Notes: generated by a model from the letters alone, not told the origin. A stretch of DNA of 64,000 nucleotides from Streptomyces halobius (GCF_023277745.1 NZ_CP086322.1:7378001-7442000); one strand, 5' to 3'; counted from the stretch's first letter, positions 42,702 to 52,077 are shown. Numbers and translations: made by a program.

Positions 42702-43004
42702 AGTCACTGAGGATAAGGGCCACCACTGACAGCCACCGAACTGCGGTGGTTTCCCGCCGCGTTTTGCGTTGCGGTTTGCGTCGCGGGTTGCGCCGAATGT
42801 CGCGTGGCCGTTGTTTTCCGCCGCTTGTCTTTCGCGCCGCTTGTTTTCCCCGCCACCCACCCCCCTTCGGGGGTGGGCGGGTGTAGTGGTCTGGTTTCGC
42901 CTTCGGGTGGGGGCTGGTGTGGTGGCTTGGTTTCGCCTATGGGTGGGGGCTGGTGTGGTGGCCTGGATTCGTGGCCTGGCTCTACGCCGTGCCCGGCTCG
43001 CGTG
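42702..43004. repeat. Repeat-rich intergenic region with CCGCC/TTCG hairpin
   Basis: Contains three TTGTTTTCCGCCGC-like units (42810-42850), a hairpin CCACCCACCCCCC-TTCG-GGGGGTGG (42850-42880) with GCGGGTGTAGTGG after it, then two copies of a 36-bp unit (42893-42928 and 42929-42964) starting GGTTTCGCCT. The hairpin module recurs at 61380-61436. It lies between the exonuclease and the truncated TetR gene. No gene is visible. Confidence 0.75.
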
Positions 43005-43592
43005 CTACGCCGTGCCCGACCCGCCCCCACGCCCGCCCCCTCCCGCCCCCAGCAAGGACGTCACCAGCGCTTCGAGCGACACCAGGAAGAGCTGTTCGGC
43101 GTCGACGGGAGCGGCCAGCGCGCGGGCCAGTGCCGGATCCTGCCCGGCCGTGGGGGAGGCCCACAACTCACCCTCGCTGGGGCATTGTTCCGGCGAACGC
43201 TCGCGGTTGCGCTCGACCAGGACGAAGCCGACGACCTGGTACTGGATGGCGCGCACCATCTCGGCCGCCAGCTCCCCGTGCAGCCCCGCGGCGTGCGCCC
43301 CATGGACCAGTGCCCGTTGTGCGGGCAGGAACATCCGCTCCGTCAGACCGCGTTCGTGCACCATCGCGATCAGCTGCGGACGCTCGCGCAGCGCCGTACG
43401 CAGCGCGCGGCCGACCGACGAGACGATACGCGCGTGCGGTGTGCGCCCGGTGGGACGGATCGCGCCCATCTCCTGGACGGTGCGCTCCACCAGGGCGTCC
43501 AGCAGCGACTCGCGGTTGCCGATGTGCCAGTAGATGGAGGTGACGGCGGTACGGGGTGGCAGCGGCGCGGTCCCCAGGGCCTGTCCGGTGGG
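43005..43592 (-). pseudogene. 5'-truncated TetR family regulator
   Basis: The recognition helix end (SIYWHIGNRESLLDAL) and the whole C-terminal ligand domain (VQEMGAIRPTGRTPHARIV ... LEALVTSLLGAG) are present. The first two helices of the DNA-binding domain and any start codon are missing: an in-frame TGA lies at 43593-43595 before QALGTAPLPPRTAVTS. A 13-bp inverted repeat (43575-43612) replaces the missing part. Translation from GTG 43490 would give a protein without its DNA-binding domain. Confidence 0.75.
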
Positions 43593-43612
43593 TCAGGGGC
43601 GGACAGGCCCTG
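43575..43612. repeat. Inverted repeat at the truncated end of the TetR gene
   Basis: CAGGGCCTGTCCG and CGGACAGGCCCTG, perfect 13-bp arms with a 12-base loop; overlaps the last coding bases of the remnant. Confidence 0.75.
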
Positions 43613-43726
43613 ACTCCCGGCCGTACCGGCCGTCGCTACCGGCGGTAAGCCGCCTCCGCGCCGCTGACACCCCGTCTCACATACTTCTCGGTAACAACCC
43701 CTAGCGGCACCGCTGTCACCGCCTTT

Positions 43727-44668
43727 ATGGTGCGGGACATGCCGCACCTGCCCGATGTCGTGTTGTGGTCCGTACCGGCCTTTGTCCTGCTCACCGTGGT
43801 GGAGATGGTGAGCTACCGGCTGCATCCCGACGAGGACGCGGCGGGCTACGCAGCCAAGGACGCGGCCGCCAGCGTCGGCATGGGACTGGGCAGCCTGGTG
43901 TTCGACGCGCTGTGGAAGATACCGATCGTGGCGATCTACGCCGCGTTCTACGAGCTCACCCCGCTGCGCGTCCCCGTGCTGTGGTGGACCCTGCTGCTGA
44001 TGCTGCTCGCGCAGGACTTCTTCTACTACTGGTCGCACCGCGGGCACCACGTCATCCGCATCCTGTGGGCCTGCCATGTGGTGCACCACTCCAGCCGGAA
44101 GTTCAACCTCACCACCGCGCTCCGGCAGCCGTGGACGACCTGGACCGTCTGGCCGTTCTACGTCCCGATGATCGCGCTCGGCGTGCACCCGGCGGCCGTC
44201 GCGTTCTGCTCCGGGGCCAACCTCGTCTACCAGTTCTGGGTGCACACGGAGCGGGTGGGCACACTGCCCCGGCCCTTCGAGTTCGTGCTCAACACGCCCT
44301 CGCACCACCGCGTCCACCATGCCTCGCAGGGCGGCTACCTGGACCGTAACTTCGGCGGCATCCTGATCATCTGGGACAGGATGTTCGGCTCGTTCGTCCC
44401 CGAGACCGAGCGACCGGTCTACGGCCTCACCAAGAACATCGAGACATACAACCCGCTGCGGGTCGCCACCCATGAGTACGTCGCCATCGCGCGCGACATA
44501 CGGGCCGCGAGCAGCTGGCGCGAGCGCGTCGGGCGGGTGTTCCGCGGGCCGGGCTGGCAGCCGGCGATCAACCCCCTTGAGGCGGAGGGCCTTTCGGGGA
44601 GCGCGCCCACCGGTCCGGCCGGACGGCGGGGCAAGGAGCGCGCCGCCGTCGGGGAGCGCACCGCGTGA
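43727..44668 (+). CDS. Sterol desaturase / fatty acid hydroxylase family protein
   Basis: 313 residues, membrane-bound di-iron protein. The His boxes are WSHRGHH, HVVHHSS and SHHRVHHAS. Several hydrophobic segments precede them. It may hydroxylate a lipid; the substrate is unknown. ATG 43727 and ATG 43739 are both possible. Its stop overlaps the lysoplasmalogenase start as GTGA, so the two genes are coupled and may act on the same lipids. Confidence 0.88.
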   Translation: MVRDMPHLPDVVLWSVPAFVLLTVVEMVSYRLHPDEDAAGYAAKDAAASVGMGLGSLVFDALWKIPIVAIYAAFYELTPLRVPVLWWTLLLMLLAQDFFYYWSHRGHHVIRILWACHVVHHSSRKFNLTTALRQPWTTWTVWPFYVPMIALGVHPAAVAFCSGANLVYQFWVHTERVGTLPRPFEFVLNTPSHHRVHHASQGGYLDRNFGGILIIWDRMFGSFVPETERPVYGLTKNIETYNPLRVATHEYVAIARDIRAASSWRERVGRVFRGPGWQPAINPLEAEGLSGSAPTGPAGRRGKERAAVGERTA

Positions 44669-45390
44669 CCCCTGCAGCACGTCGGCCGCGTATCGCGCGG
44701 ATGCTGCTCCTCGCCTTCGCCGCGCCGGCCGCCGTCCACCTCGCCGGCCTCCTCGTGGCCACGGCGGCGGACGGCGGAGTCGCGGCCTTCGCCGACACCG
44801 CCGTCCACCTCACCAAACCCGCGCTGATGCCGTTGCTCGCCGGTCATGTTCTCGCGCGCGGCGGCCCGCCGCTGCTGGCCGGTGCGCTGCTCTTCGGCTG
44901 CGGCGGCGACACCTTCCTCCAGATCGGCGGCGACACGGCGTTCCTGCTGGGGATGGGCTCGTTCGCCGCCGGGCACCTCTGCTACCTGGTGCTGTTCGCC
45001 CGACACGGGGCACCCATCACCGGGCGGCGGTCCCGTACGGCCGCGGTCGCCGGTGCGTACGCCGCCGTACTGGCCGGCACCGTGGCGCTGCTGTGGCCGG
45101 ACCTGCCGCCCGAACTGCGGATCCCGGTGGCGGGCTACAGCCTGCTGCTCACCACGATGGCGTTCGGTGCCCTCCGGGCGGGGCCGCGGGCGGCGCTCGG
45201 CGGGCTGCTCTTCCTGCTCTCGGACACCTTGATCGCCAGTGGGCTCGCCCACTGGCCGCAGCTGCCGGCACCCCAGTTCTGGATCATGCTCACCTATGCC
45301 GCGGCCCAGTTCGCCCTGGCCGAAGGGGTGCTGCGGGCCGCCGCGGACAGACCGGAGGGCCGGGCGGCGAACCACCCGGCCCTCCAGTGA
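44665..45390 (+). CDS. YhhN family lysoplasmalogenase-like membrane protein
   Basis: 241 residues, about eight hydrophobic segments. KPALMPLLAGHVLARGG, LLFGCGGDTFLQIG and FAAGHLCYLVLFARHG are typical of the YhhN/TMEM86 family, in which lysoplasmalogen hydrolysis is the known reaction. GTG 44665 overlaps the previous gene. Confidence 0.85.
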   Translation: MTPAARRPRIARMLLLAFAAPAAVHLAGLLVATAADGGVAAFADTAVHLTKPALMPLLAGHVLARGGPPLLAGALLFGCGGDTFLQIGGDTAFLLGMGSFAAGHLCYLVLFARHGAPITGRRSRTAAVAGAYAAVLAGTVALLWPDLPPELRIPVAGYSLLLTTMAFGALRAGPRAALGGLLFLLSDTLIASGLAHWPQLPAPQFWIMLTYAAAQFALAEGVLRAAADRPEGRAANHPALQ

Positions 45391-45441
45391 AGTCACCTCA
45401 CACGGCTTGCTTCGTCACCGATCGGGCCTACTTCTTCGCCG

Positions 45442-46956
45442 TCACTCCTTTACGGCGTCCAGCGCGTCGACGATGCCATAGCCGAAGTGGCTGTTGACAT
45501 GCTTCGTGCCGGTGCAGGTGGCGTCGCCCTTGGGGCAGCCGGGGTTGTCCGCCTGCGCCTTGAGCAGCCACTGGATCTCCTGCGGGCTCGACTTCGGATG
45601 CGTGCTCTTCAACAGCGCCGCGACACCCGAGACATGCGGTGACGCCATGGACGTACCGGCCAGATAGGCCCAGTCGCCGCCCGGCATCGTGGAGAGGATG
45701 TTGCCGTTCTTGGCCGGCAGCTCCGGGACCTGCCTCCGGTCGCCGCCGGGGGCCGCCACATCGATCGGGCCGAGGCCGTAGTTCGAGTAGTACGACTTGA
45801 GCTTGTTGACGCCGGTCGCCGCGACGGTCACCGTGCCGGGCAGCTGGGCGGGCACGTCCCAGCACTTCTTCGGGTCGATGGTGCGCGAGGCCGGGGTCGA
45901 GTCGTTGGGGCTCGATGTGTCGACGAGCTCGTCGGCCGCCAGGTCGAGTCCGGAGTTGCCGGCCGCGGCGACATTGATCGCGCCCTTGCGCTCGGCGTAC
46001 TTCGCGGCCCGGCCGACGGCGTCGACGATGGCGGCCTGGTCGGCCTCGTCCTTGCAGTTGAACATCCACGGGTCGACGTAATAGCTGTTGTTGGTGACCT
46101 CGACGCCGTGGTCGGCCGCGAAGACGAAGGCGCACACCACGCTCTCGGCGAAGAACAGGCTCGTCTCGGGCTCGCTGACCTTGATGGCGGAGATCTTCAC
46201 GCCAGGAGCGACCCCCGCCACGCCGACGCCGTTGCGGGCCGCGGCGATCGAACCGGCGACATGCGTGCCGTGGTAGTCGTTCTCCGGGTCATAGGGGCGC
46301 CAGGAACCCTTGGAGGTATCGGCCACGCCGCCCACGCAGTTGGCGGACTGCTTGGCGGAGAAGTTGGGCTTCAGATCGGGGTGGGTGTCGTCCACGCCGG
46401 TGTCGATGACGGCGACGGTGACGTTCTTGCTGCCGGGGTTCACCGCCGCGGCCTTGTCGGCCTTGATCGCGGGCAGGTCCCACTGCAGCGACTCCAGCGG
46501 CTCCTGGCCGCTCGCCTTCGCCGCCGCACCGGCCGCCTTGAGCTGCGACTTCGGCAGGTCCATCTTCTGCGGCTTGCCGACGTCGGTGGTGCCGGACGGC
46601 TTGAGCGGCGCGGTACGGGTCGCACCCGCCGACTGCACACCGTCCACGCCCCGTAGGGTCGCGGCGAATCGGGGGTTGGCCGAGTGGACGACGATCACGC
46701 CTATCTGTTCATGAGCGGTGACCACCCTCCCGCCGGCCCTGGCTATCGCCTTCCTCACCTTGCCGACCGTGGCGTGGTCCGGCGTGGTGTTCACGACGTA
46801 CGACAGCAGCGGGCCGTCGGTCGAAACGGCGGCCGCGGGGACGGAATCCGGGGAAGCGGCGGTGGCCGCGTTCGGGAGGAAGCCGAGGGATGCCGTCAGA
46901 GCCAGTCCGAGCGGTACGGCCAGCGCGCACGCCCGTCTGTATCGGGGATGTGCCAT
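45442..46956 (-). CDS. Secreted S8 (subtilisin-like) serine protease
   Basis: 504 residues. Signal peptide ALAVPLGLALTASLGFLPNAATA, an inhibitor-I9-like propeptide (about 48-115), then the catalytic domain with Asp185 (VIDTGVDDTHPDL), His229 (DYHGTHVAG), Asn334 (AAGNSG) and Ser436 (AGTSMASPHVSG). No further C-terminal domain is present. ATG 46956 has GGAG nine bases upstream. It is convergent with the lysoplasmalogenase gene, 51 bases away. Confidence 0.92.
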   Translation of the reverse strand: MAHPRYRRACALAVPLGLALTASLGFLPNAATAASPDSVPAAAVSTDGPLLSYVVNTTPDHATVGKVRKAIARAGGRVVTAHEQIGVIVVHSANPRFAATLRGVDGVQSAGATRTAPLKPSGTTDVGKPQKMDLPKSQLKAAGAAAKASGQEPLESLQWDLPAIKADKAAAVNPGSKNVTVAVIDTGVDDTHPDLKPNFSAKQSANCVGGVADTSKGSWRPYDPENDYHGTHVAGSIAAARNGVGVAGVAPGVKISAIKVSEPETSLFFAESVVCAFVFAADHGVEVTNNSYYVDPWMFNCKDEADQAAIVDAVGRAAKYAERKGAINVAAAGNSGLDLAADELVDTSSPNDSTPASRTIDPKKCWDVPAQLPGTVTVAATGVNKLKSYYSNYGLGPIDVAAPGGDRRQVPELPAKNGNILSTMPGGDWAYLAGTSMASPHVSGVAALLKSTHPKSSPQEIQWLLKAQADNPGCPKGDATCTGTKHVNSHFGYGIVDALDAVKE

Positions 46957-47568
46957 ATGGGGGTACTCCACATCATCCGTGAGACCGCCCGTGCGCGGGT
47001 CGCGCACAGGCGGGTGCATGACACGTGAAGTTATCGGCGATCACTGAGGAACAGCAATGGAATGCGAGAAATTCCCCTTAGAGACCGCAAACTGATGTGT
47101 TGTCAATGAGGCCTTCCCCGTACGCGCACCGTGACGGGCGCCGGTGACGGGCACGCCCTCAGGGTGCTCGCGTGGCTCAGGACGGACGGCGCAGCGTGCC
47201 GATGCTCAGCGGCGGCAGCGCGATCCGGGGGCCGTACCAGCGACGCGGCTCCGCGCCGGCCGGTCGCCGTACCGCCGGGGCGACGGCGAGCGGGGCCGGC
47301 AGCCGCACGCTGCCGTACGGGCGCCGAGGGGAACCGGACGGCTGCGGGGCCTGCGAGGACGGCGGAGTCACACCCGGCTCAACGAAGCGCCCCGCGAGCG
47401 GTGGCGGTCGGTGCGGCCATTCCACCGGGTTCTTCCGTGTGGTTCTTGGGTTTTCAACCAACCTCCCCCTGTCGCATCGATTGCCGCCGCCCTACCATGC
47501 GTGATCCGGATCACTTACCCAGGCTTTATCGTCTCTTTCCACCAGCCCCCTACGCCTCAGGAGATGCC
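46957..47568. other. Intergenic region between protease and acetate symporter operon
   Basis: No gene is visible. The left end (46957-47110) is AT-richer and should hold the protease promoter. The right end contains the palindrome at 47501-47514 and a TTTATC candidate -10 further on. The 350 bases in the middle are GC-rich with no clear coding character. Confidence 0.6.
47501..47514. promoter_or_regulatory. CRP-like palindrome upstream of the acetate symporter operon
   Basis: GTGATCCGGATCAC is a perfect 14-base palindrome with the GTGA-N6-TCAC spacing of CRP-type sites. It ends 54 bases before the first start codon. It also contains two GATC sequences (see gbn). Confidence 0.5.
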
Positions 47569-47913
47569 GTGAGCATCGCACCGCCCAAGGACTCGGGAAC
47601 GCATGGGCCGCCCGACTACACCGAAGTGCAGTCGAGCGCGGAATTCGCCCGACTGCGCCGCGCGCACCGCTCGTTCACCTTCCCGCTGACCCTTGCCTTC
47701 GTCCTCTGGTACCTCGGCTACGTACTGCTCTCCAGCTACGCCGGGGGGCTGATGGGGCTCAAGCTCTTCGGCCATGTCAACGTCGCCTTCGTCCTCGGCG
47801 TCGCCCAGTTCGCCACGACGTTCCTGATCGCCTGGTGGTACTCCCGGCACGCCGCGAACAAGCTCGACCCCAAGGCCGAGGCCATCAAGTCCCGCCTGGA
47901 GGGCGACGCATGA
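47569..47913 (+). CDS. DUF485 family membrane protein
   Basis: 114 residues. Two hydrophobic segments (FPLTLAFVLWYLGYVLLSSYA and VNVAFVLGVAQFATTFLIAWWY) follow a hydrophilic N-terminus with SSAEFARLRRAHRSF, the DUF485 opening. DUF485 genes commonly precede actP-like symporters. GTG 47569 has AGGAG six bases upstream, and the stop overlaps the next ATG as ATGA. Confidence 0.9.
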   Translation: MSIAPPKDSGTHGPPDYTEVQSSAEFARLRRAHRSFTFPLTLAFVLWYLGYVLLSSYAGGLMGLKLFGHVNVAFVLGVAQFATTFLIAWWYSRHAANKLDPKAEAIKSRLEGDA

Positions 47914-49547
47914 ACCTCACCCAGCAGCCCCTCGCGCTCCAGTTCGCGGCCGGCGGCGCGGGTGAGCACCGCCCGCTGATCATCACCCTGTTCGCGGTCT
48001 TCGTCGCCGCCACCCTCGGCATCACCGTCTGGGCCGGCCGGCAGACCAAGGGCGCGGACGACTTCTACGCCGGCGGCCGGCAGTTCAGCGGATTCCAGAA
48101 CGGCCTGGCCATCTCCGGCGACTACATGTCCGCCGCGTCCTTCCTCGGCATCGCCGGCGCCATCGCCCTCTTCGGGTACGACGGCTTCCTCTACTCCATC
48201 GGCTTCCTCGTGGCCTGGCTCGTCGCGCTCCTCCTGGTCGCCGAACCGCTGCGCAACTCCGGCCGGTTCACCATGGGTGACGTCCTCGCCTACCGGATGC
48301 GGCAGCGCCCGGTCCGTACGGCCGCCGGCACCTCCACCATCGTCGTCTCCATCTTCTATCTGCTCGCCCAGATGGCCGGCGCGGGTGCCCTGGTCACCCT
48401 GCTGCTCGGCATCACCAGCGAGGCGGGCAAGATCCTGGTCGTCGTCATCGTCGGCATCGTGATGATCCTCTACGTCACCATCGGCGGTATGAAGGGCACC
48501 ACCTGGGTCCAGATGGTCAAGGCGGTGCTGCTGATCGCCGGCACTCTGCTCATCACGTTCCTGGTGGCGGTCAAGTTCCACTTCAATATCTCCACGCTGC
48601 TCGGCGCCGCCGCCGAGAACAGCGGCAAGGGCGCCGCGTTCCTCGAACCGGGCCTGAAGTACGGCGCCTCCGCCACATCCAGGATCGACTTCATCTCGCT
48701 GGGCCTGGCCCTCGTCCTGGGCACCGCGGGCCTGCCGCACATCCTCATCCGCTTCTACACCGTGCCCACCGCCAAGGCCGCCCGTAAGTCCGTGAACTGG
48801 GCTATCGGCATCATCGGTGTCTTCTACCTGATGACCATCGCGCTCGGCTTCGGCGCCGCCGCCCTCATCAAGCCCGGCACCATCACGGCCTCCAACAAGG
48901 CGGGCAACACCGCGGCCCCGCTGCTCGCCCAGGAGATCGGCGGCGGCCCCGGCTCCACCGGCGGCGCCATCCTGCTCGCCGTCATCTCCGCGGTGGCCTT
49001 CGCCACGATCCTCGCCGTGGTCGCCGGCCTCACCCTCGCCTCGTCCTCGTCCTTCGCGCACGACCTGTACGTCAACGTCATCCGCAAGGGCAAGGCCACC
49101 GAGCAGGAGGAGGTCGGCGCGGCCCGCTGGGCGACCATCGGCATCGGCGCCGTGGCGATCATCCTGGGCGTCTTCGCCCGCGGCCTGAACGTCGCCGGCC
49201 TGGTCGCCCTCGCCTTCGCGGTCGCCGCCTCCGCCAACCTCCCGACGATCCTCTACAGCCTGTTCTGGAAGCGCTTCACCACCCAGGGCGCCCTCTGGTC
49301 CATCTACGGCGGACTCCTCTCCTCCGTCCTCCTGGTCCTCTTCTCCCCGGTGGTCTCCGGCAAGGAGAACTCGATGTTCCCCGCCGCCGACTTCGACTTC
49401 TTCCCGCTGGCGAACCCGGGCCTGATCTCCATCCCGCTGGGCTTCCTGCTCGGCTGGCTGGGCTCCCTGCTCTCCAGGGAAAAGCCGGACGCCAAGAAGT
49501 ACGCCGAACTGGAGGTCCGCTCGCTGACCGGCACCGGAGCGCACTGA
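47910..49547 (+). CDS. Cation/acetate symporter, SSS family (ActP-like)
   Basis: 545 residues, about 13 membrane segments. ADDFYAGGRQFSGFQNGLAISGDYMSAASFLGIAG is the sodium:solute symporter signature, and AGLPHILIRFYTV with ARKSVNWAIG is typical of the ActP/DhlC branch. It imports acetate or related monocarboxylates with a cation. ATG 47910 overlaps the DUF485 stop. A 19-bp-stem terminator follows. Confidence 0.92.
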   Translation: MNLTQQPLALQFAAGGAGEHRPLIITLFAVFVAATLGITVWAGRQTKGADDFYAGGRQFSGFQNGLAISGDYMSAASFLGIAGAIALFGYDGFLYSIGFLVAWLVALLLVAEPLRNSGRFTMGDVLAYRMRQRPVRTAAGTSTIVVSIFYLLAQMAGAGALVTLLLGITSEAGKILVVVIVGIVMILYVTIGGMKGTTWVQMVKAVLLIAGTLLITFLVAVKFHFNISTLLGAAAENSGKGAAFLEPGLKYGASATSRIDFISLGLALVLGTAGLPHILIRFYTVPTAKAARKSVNWAIGIIGVFYLMTIALGFGAAALIKPGTITASNKAGNTAAPLLAQEIGGGPGSTGGAILLAVISAVAFATILAVVAGLTLASSSSFAHDLYVNVIRKGKATEQEEVGAARWATIGIGAVAIILGVFARGLNVAGLVALAFAVAASANLPTILYSLFWKRFTTQGALWSIYGGLLSSVLLVLFSPVVSGKENSMFPAADFDFFPLANPGLISIPLGFLLGWLGSLLSREKPDAKKYAELEVRSLTGTGAH

Positions 49548-49604
49548 ACCGTCCGGCTCGCGCTGACCCGTCCCTCACACGCTGAGCCATCCCCACAGTC
49601 CCCC

Positions 49605-49646
49605 GGGCGGGGTGGCGTCGTAGCTCTCTACGACGCCACCCCGCCC
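49605..49646. terminator. Strong terminator after acetate symporter
   Basis: Perfect 19-bp stem (49605-49623 with 49628-49646) and CTCT loop. Confidence 0.9.
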
Positions 49647-49732
49647 ACCTCGTGCTTCTCAGACCTGCCTGCTGTCGTACCCATCGCGTAGTCTCGAAGA
49701 GAACTGATCCACCACTGCGGGCAGGGGGCCCA

Positions 49733-50722
49733 GTGCTCATCGACACCTACGGTCGCGTGGCCACCGACCTGCGCGTTTCGCTCACCGACCGCTGCAATCT
49801 GCGATGTACGTACTGCATGCCCGAAGAGGGACTGCAATGGCTCGCCAAGCCCGATCTGCTCACGGATGACGAAATCGTCCGTCTGATCGACATCGCCGTG
49901 CGCGACCTGGGGATAGAAGAGGTCCGCTTCACCGGCGGCGAGCCGCTGCTGCGCCCCGGTCTGGTCGGCATCGTCGAGCGCGTCGCGGCGCTCACCCCCC
50001 GCCCCGAGATGTCGCTGACCACCAACGGCATCGGCCTGCAGCGCACCGCCACCGCCCTGCGCGCCGCCGGCCTGGACCGCGTCAATGTCTCCCTCGACAC
50101 CCTCCGGCCGGACGTCTTCCAGAAGATGACCCGCCGCAAGCGCCATGCGGACGTTCTGCAGGGCCTGGAAGCGGCCCGCGCCGCCGGCCTCACCCCGGTC
50201 AAGGTCAACGCCGTCCTCATGCCGTCCCTCAACGACGACGAGGCCCCCGCTCTCCTGGCCTGGGCGGTCGAGAACGACTACGAGCTCCGCTTCATCGAAC
50301 AGATGCCGCTGGACGCCCAGCACGGCTGGCAGCGCGACGGCATGATCACCGCCGGCGACATCCTCGCCTCCCTGCGCACCCGCTTCGAGCTGACCCCCGA
50401 GCCCCAGGACGACCGCGGCTCCGCGCCCGCCGAGCGCTGGATTGTGGACGGCGGCCCGCACCGCGTCGGCGTGATCGCCTCCGTCACCCGCCCGTTCTGC
50501 CGTGCCTGCGACCGCACCCGCCTGACCGCCGACGGCCAGATCCGCACCTGCCTCTTCGCGACGGAGGAGACCGATCTGCGCACGGCGCTGCGCTCGGGCG
50601 CGCCCGACGCCGAGATAGCCCGCATCTGGAAACTCGCCATGTGGGGCAAGAAGGCGGGCTCCGGCCTGGACGACCCCTCCTTCCTCCAGCCGGACCGCCC
50701 GATGTCGGCGATCGGCGGGTAG
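49733..50722 (+). CDS. moaA: GTP 3',8-cyclase (molybdenum cofactor)
   Basis: 329 residues. The radical-SAM cluster Cys21, Cys25 and Cys28 (CNLRCTYC) and the C-terminal cluster (FCRACDRTRL and GQIRTC) are both present, as is GxGEP in FTGGEPLLRP. The GG terminus is preserved (AIGG). It makes the first cyclic intermediate of molybdopterin. GTG 49733 follows GGGGG. No other moa gene is in the window. Confidence 0.95.
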   Translation: MLIDTYGRVATDLRVSLTDRCNLRCTYCMPEEGLQWLAKPDLLTDDEIVRLIDIAVRDLGIEEVRFTGGEPLLRPGLVGIVERVAALTPRPEMSLTTNGIGLQRTATALRAAGLDRVNVSLDTLRPDVFQKMTRRKRHADVLQGLEAARAAGLTPVKVNAVLMPSLNDDEAPALLAWAVENDYELRFIEQMPLDAQHGWQRDGMITAGDILASLRTRFELTPEPQDDRGSAPAERWIVDGGPHRVGVIASVTRPFCRACDRTRLTADGQIRTCLFATEETDLRTALRSGAPDAEIARIWKLAMWGKKAGSGLDDPSFLQPDRPMSAIGG

Positions 50723-50761
50723 CCCGCGTGGGGCCGGCTCGGAGTGCGCCGCGCCCAAGCC

Positions 50762-50992
50762 CTAACGCCCAGACGCCTCCCACTCCTCCAGCGTCACCAC
50801 ATCCTTCAGAAAGCCCCGCACGCCGAGGAACTGCGACAGATGCTCCCGGTGTGCGTCGCACGCCAGCCAGGTCTTCCGGCGGTCCGGAGTGTGCAGCTTC
50901 GGGTTGTTCCAGGCCAGCACCCATACGGCGGCGGCGCGGCAGCCCTTGGCGGAGCAGATGACGGCGCTGTCGGCGGAGTTCGGGGAGTTCAC
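50762..50992 (-). CDS. Conserved small Cys/His protein
   Basis: 76 residues. CSAKGC and CDAHREH may bind one zinc; VWVLAWNNPKLHTPDRRKTW is the conserved middle. ATG 50992. Function is unknown to me. It is convergent with moaA (39 bases away). Confidence 0.8.
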   Translation of the reverse strand: MNSPNSADSAVICSAKGCRAAAVWVLAWNNPKLHTPDRRKTWLACDAHREHLSQFLGVRGFLKDVVTLEEWEASGR

Positions 50993-51063
50993 GCCTCAAC
51001 CCTACGTCCCGTGACCGCGGACGCTGGGCCCTTCGACTGCGGACTTGGTCCTTCGGACATGAC

Positions 51064-51099
51064 GACGCCGGGCAGCCACGGGGGGAGCCGCCCGGCGTC
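51064..51099. terminator. Hairpin in the gap upstream of the small Cys/His protein
   Basis: GACGCCGGGC and GCCCGGCGTC, perfect 10-bp stem. It probably ends the DUF3099 message on the minus strand. Confidence 0.6.
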
Positions 51100-51221
51100 G
51101 GTCCGTCGCTCCGACGGGGGATGCGGAGCGCGTACGCAGTATGTCACGGGGAATGGTGCGTGGTGCACCGGATCCGCATGATTGATCTGAGCTTTTCTTG
51201 AGCTTTGCAGACCTGTAGGGG

Positions 51222-51584
51222 TCAGTTCTGGTCGCTCCGGGCGTCCGACGCGTCCGCGGCCTGCCCCTCCGGAACCGGTTCCGCATCTCCGCGGGGGAGC
51301 ATCGGCCGGGGCGGTGTCGTCACGAACGTCGACGGCAGCGAAGGGACGTTCTCCCGGCCCGCGTTGGCGATGACGACCGCGATATAGGGCACCACCAGGC
51401 CCAGCACCAGCGTCGCAATGGCGACAGGACGCTCGATGTTCCACAGCACGACGGTCAGCACCACGGCCACCGTCCGCACCGCCATCGAGATCACATAACG
51501 GCGCTGCCGCCCCCGCACATCCTCCGACAGCCCTTGGCGAGCCCCTGTGATCCGGAAGGTCTCGCCGCCGGTGTGCTTCCGCAT
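51222..51584 (-). CDS. DUF3099 domain membrane protein
   Basis: 120 residues. FRITGARQGLSEDVRGRQRRY is the DUF3099 start, then two hydrophobic segments (VRTVAVVLTVVLWNI and VAIATLVLGLVVPYIAVVIAN) and a disordered acidic tail. ATG 51584 has GGTGG six bases upstream; a GTG one codon earlier is possible. Function unknown. Confidence 0.85.
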   Translation of the reverse strand: MRKHTGGETFRITGARQGLSEDVRGRQRRYVISMAVRTVAVVLTVVLWNIERPVAIATLVLGLVVPYIAVVIANAGRENVPSLPSTFVTTPPRPMLPRGDAEPVPEGQAADASDARSDQN

Positions 51585-51798
51585 CACGTTCCACCACCTG
51601 GTCAGTCGCGCCGGATTCTCCCCGCTCTCCGGTCACCTTCCACGGTACGCCGCGGCTCCGCCGCCTTCGAGACCGGGTCGTGCCGCCGTACGGCCAGGTA
51701 CCGCAGCACACCTTGCGTACGGCCCTGTCCCGCGTGCGCCGTAGGTGATGCGGAGCGACACTGACGGAGCACCCTTACGTGTTCGATCAGGAGGCGAC

Positions 51799-52077
51799 AT
51801 GACGTGGTTGTGGGCCATCATTGTGGGCTTGGCCCTGGGCCTGATCGCAAAGGCCGTCATCCCCGGCAAGCAGGCGATCCCGCTCTGGCTCACCGTGATC
51901 TTCGGCATGCTCGGCGCCGTCCTGGGCAACTGGCTGGCCACCGGCATCGGAGTCCGGGACACCCCGGGCATCGACTGGGTCCGTCACCTGCTGCAGCTCA
52001 TCGGCGCCGTGCTCATCGTCGGGGTGGGTGACCGCCTCTGGGTGGCCCTACGGGGCACCAAAGGCCGGATCAGGTAG
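51799..52077 (+). CDS. GlsB/YeaQ/YmgE-like stress membrane protein
   Basis: 92 residues with three hydrophobic segments (WLWAIIVGLALGLIAKAVIPG, LTVIFGMLGAVLGNWLATG and LLQLIGAVLIVGVGDRLW). The G-rich first helix is typical of the transglycosylase-associated (YeaQ) family. ATG 51799 follows a strong AGGAGG. Role in stress is inferred from the family. Confidence 0.88.
   Translation: MTWLWAIIVGLALGLIAKAVIPGKQAIPLWLTVIFGMLGAVLGNWLATGIGVRDTPGIDWVRHLLQLIGAVLIVGVGDRLWVALRGTKGRIR

Noticed and set aside
47736..49544. 602-codon minus-strand frame rich in Gly, Asp, Glu and Gln
   Set aside because: It is the antisense of the acetate symporter, whose membrane segments and signature are clear.
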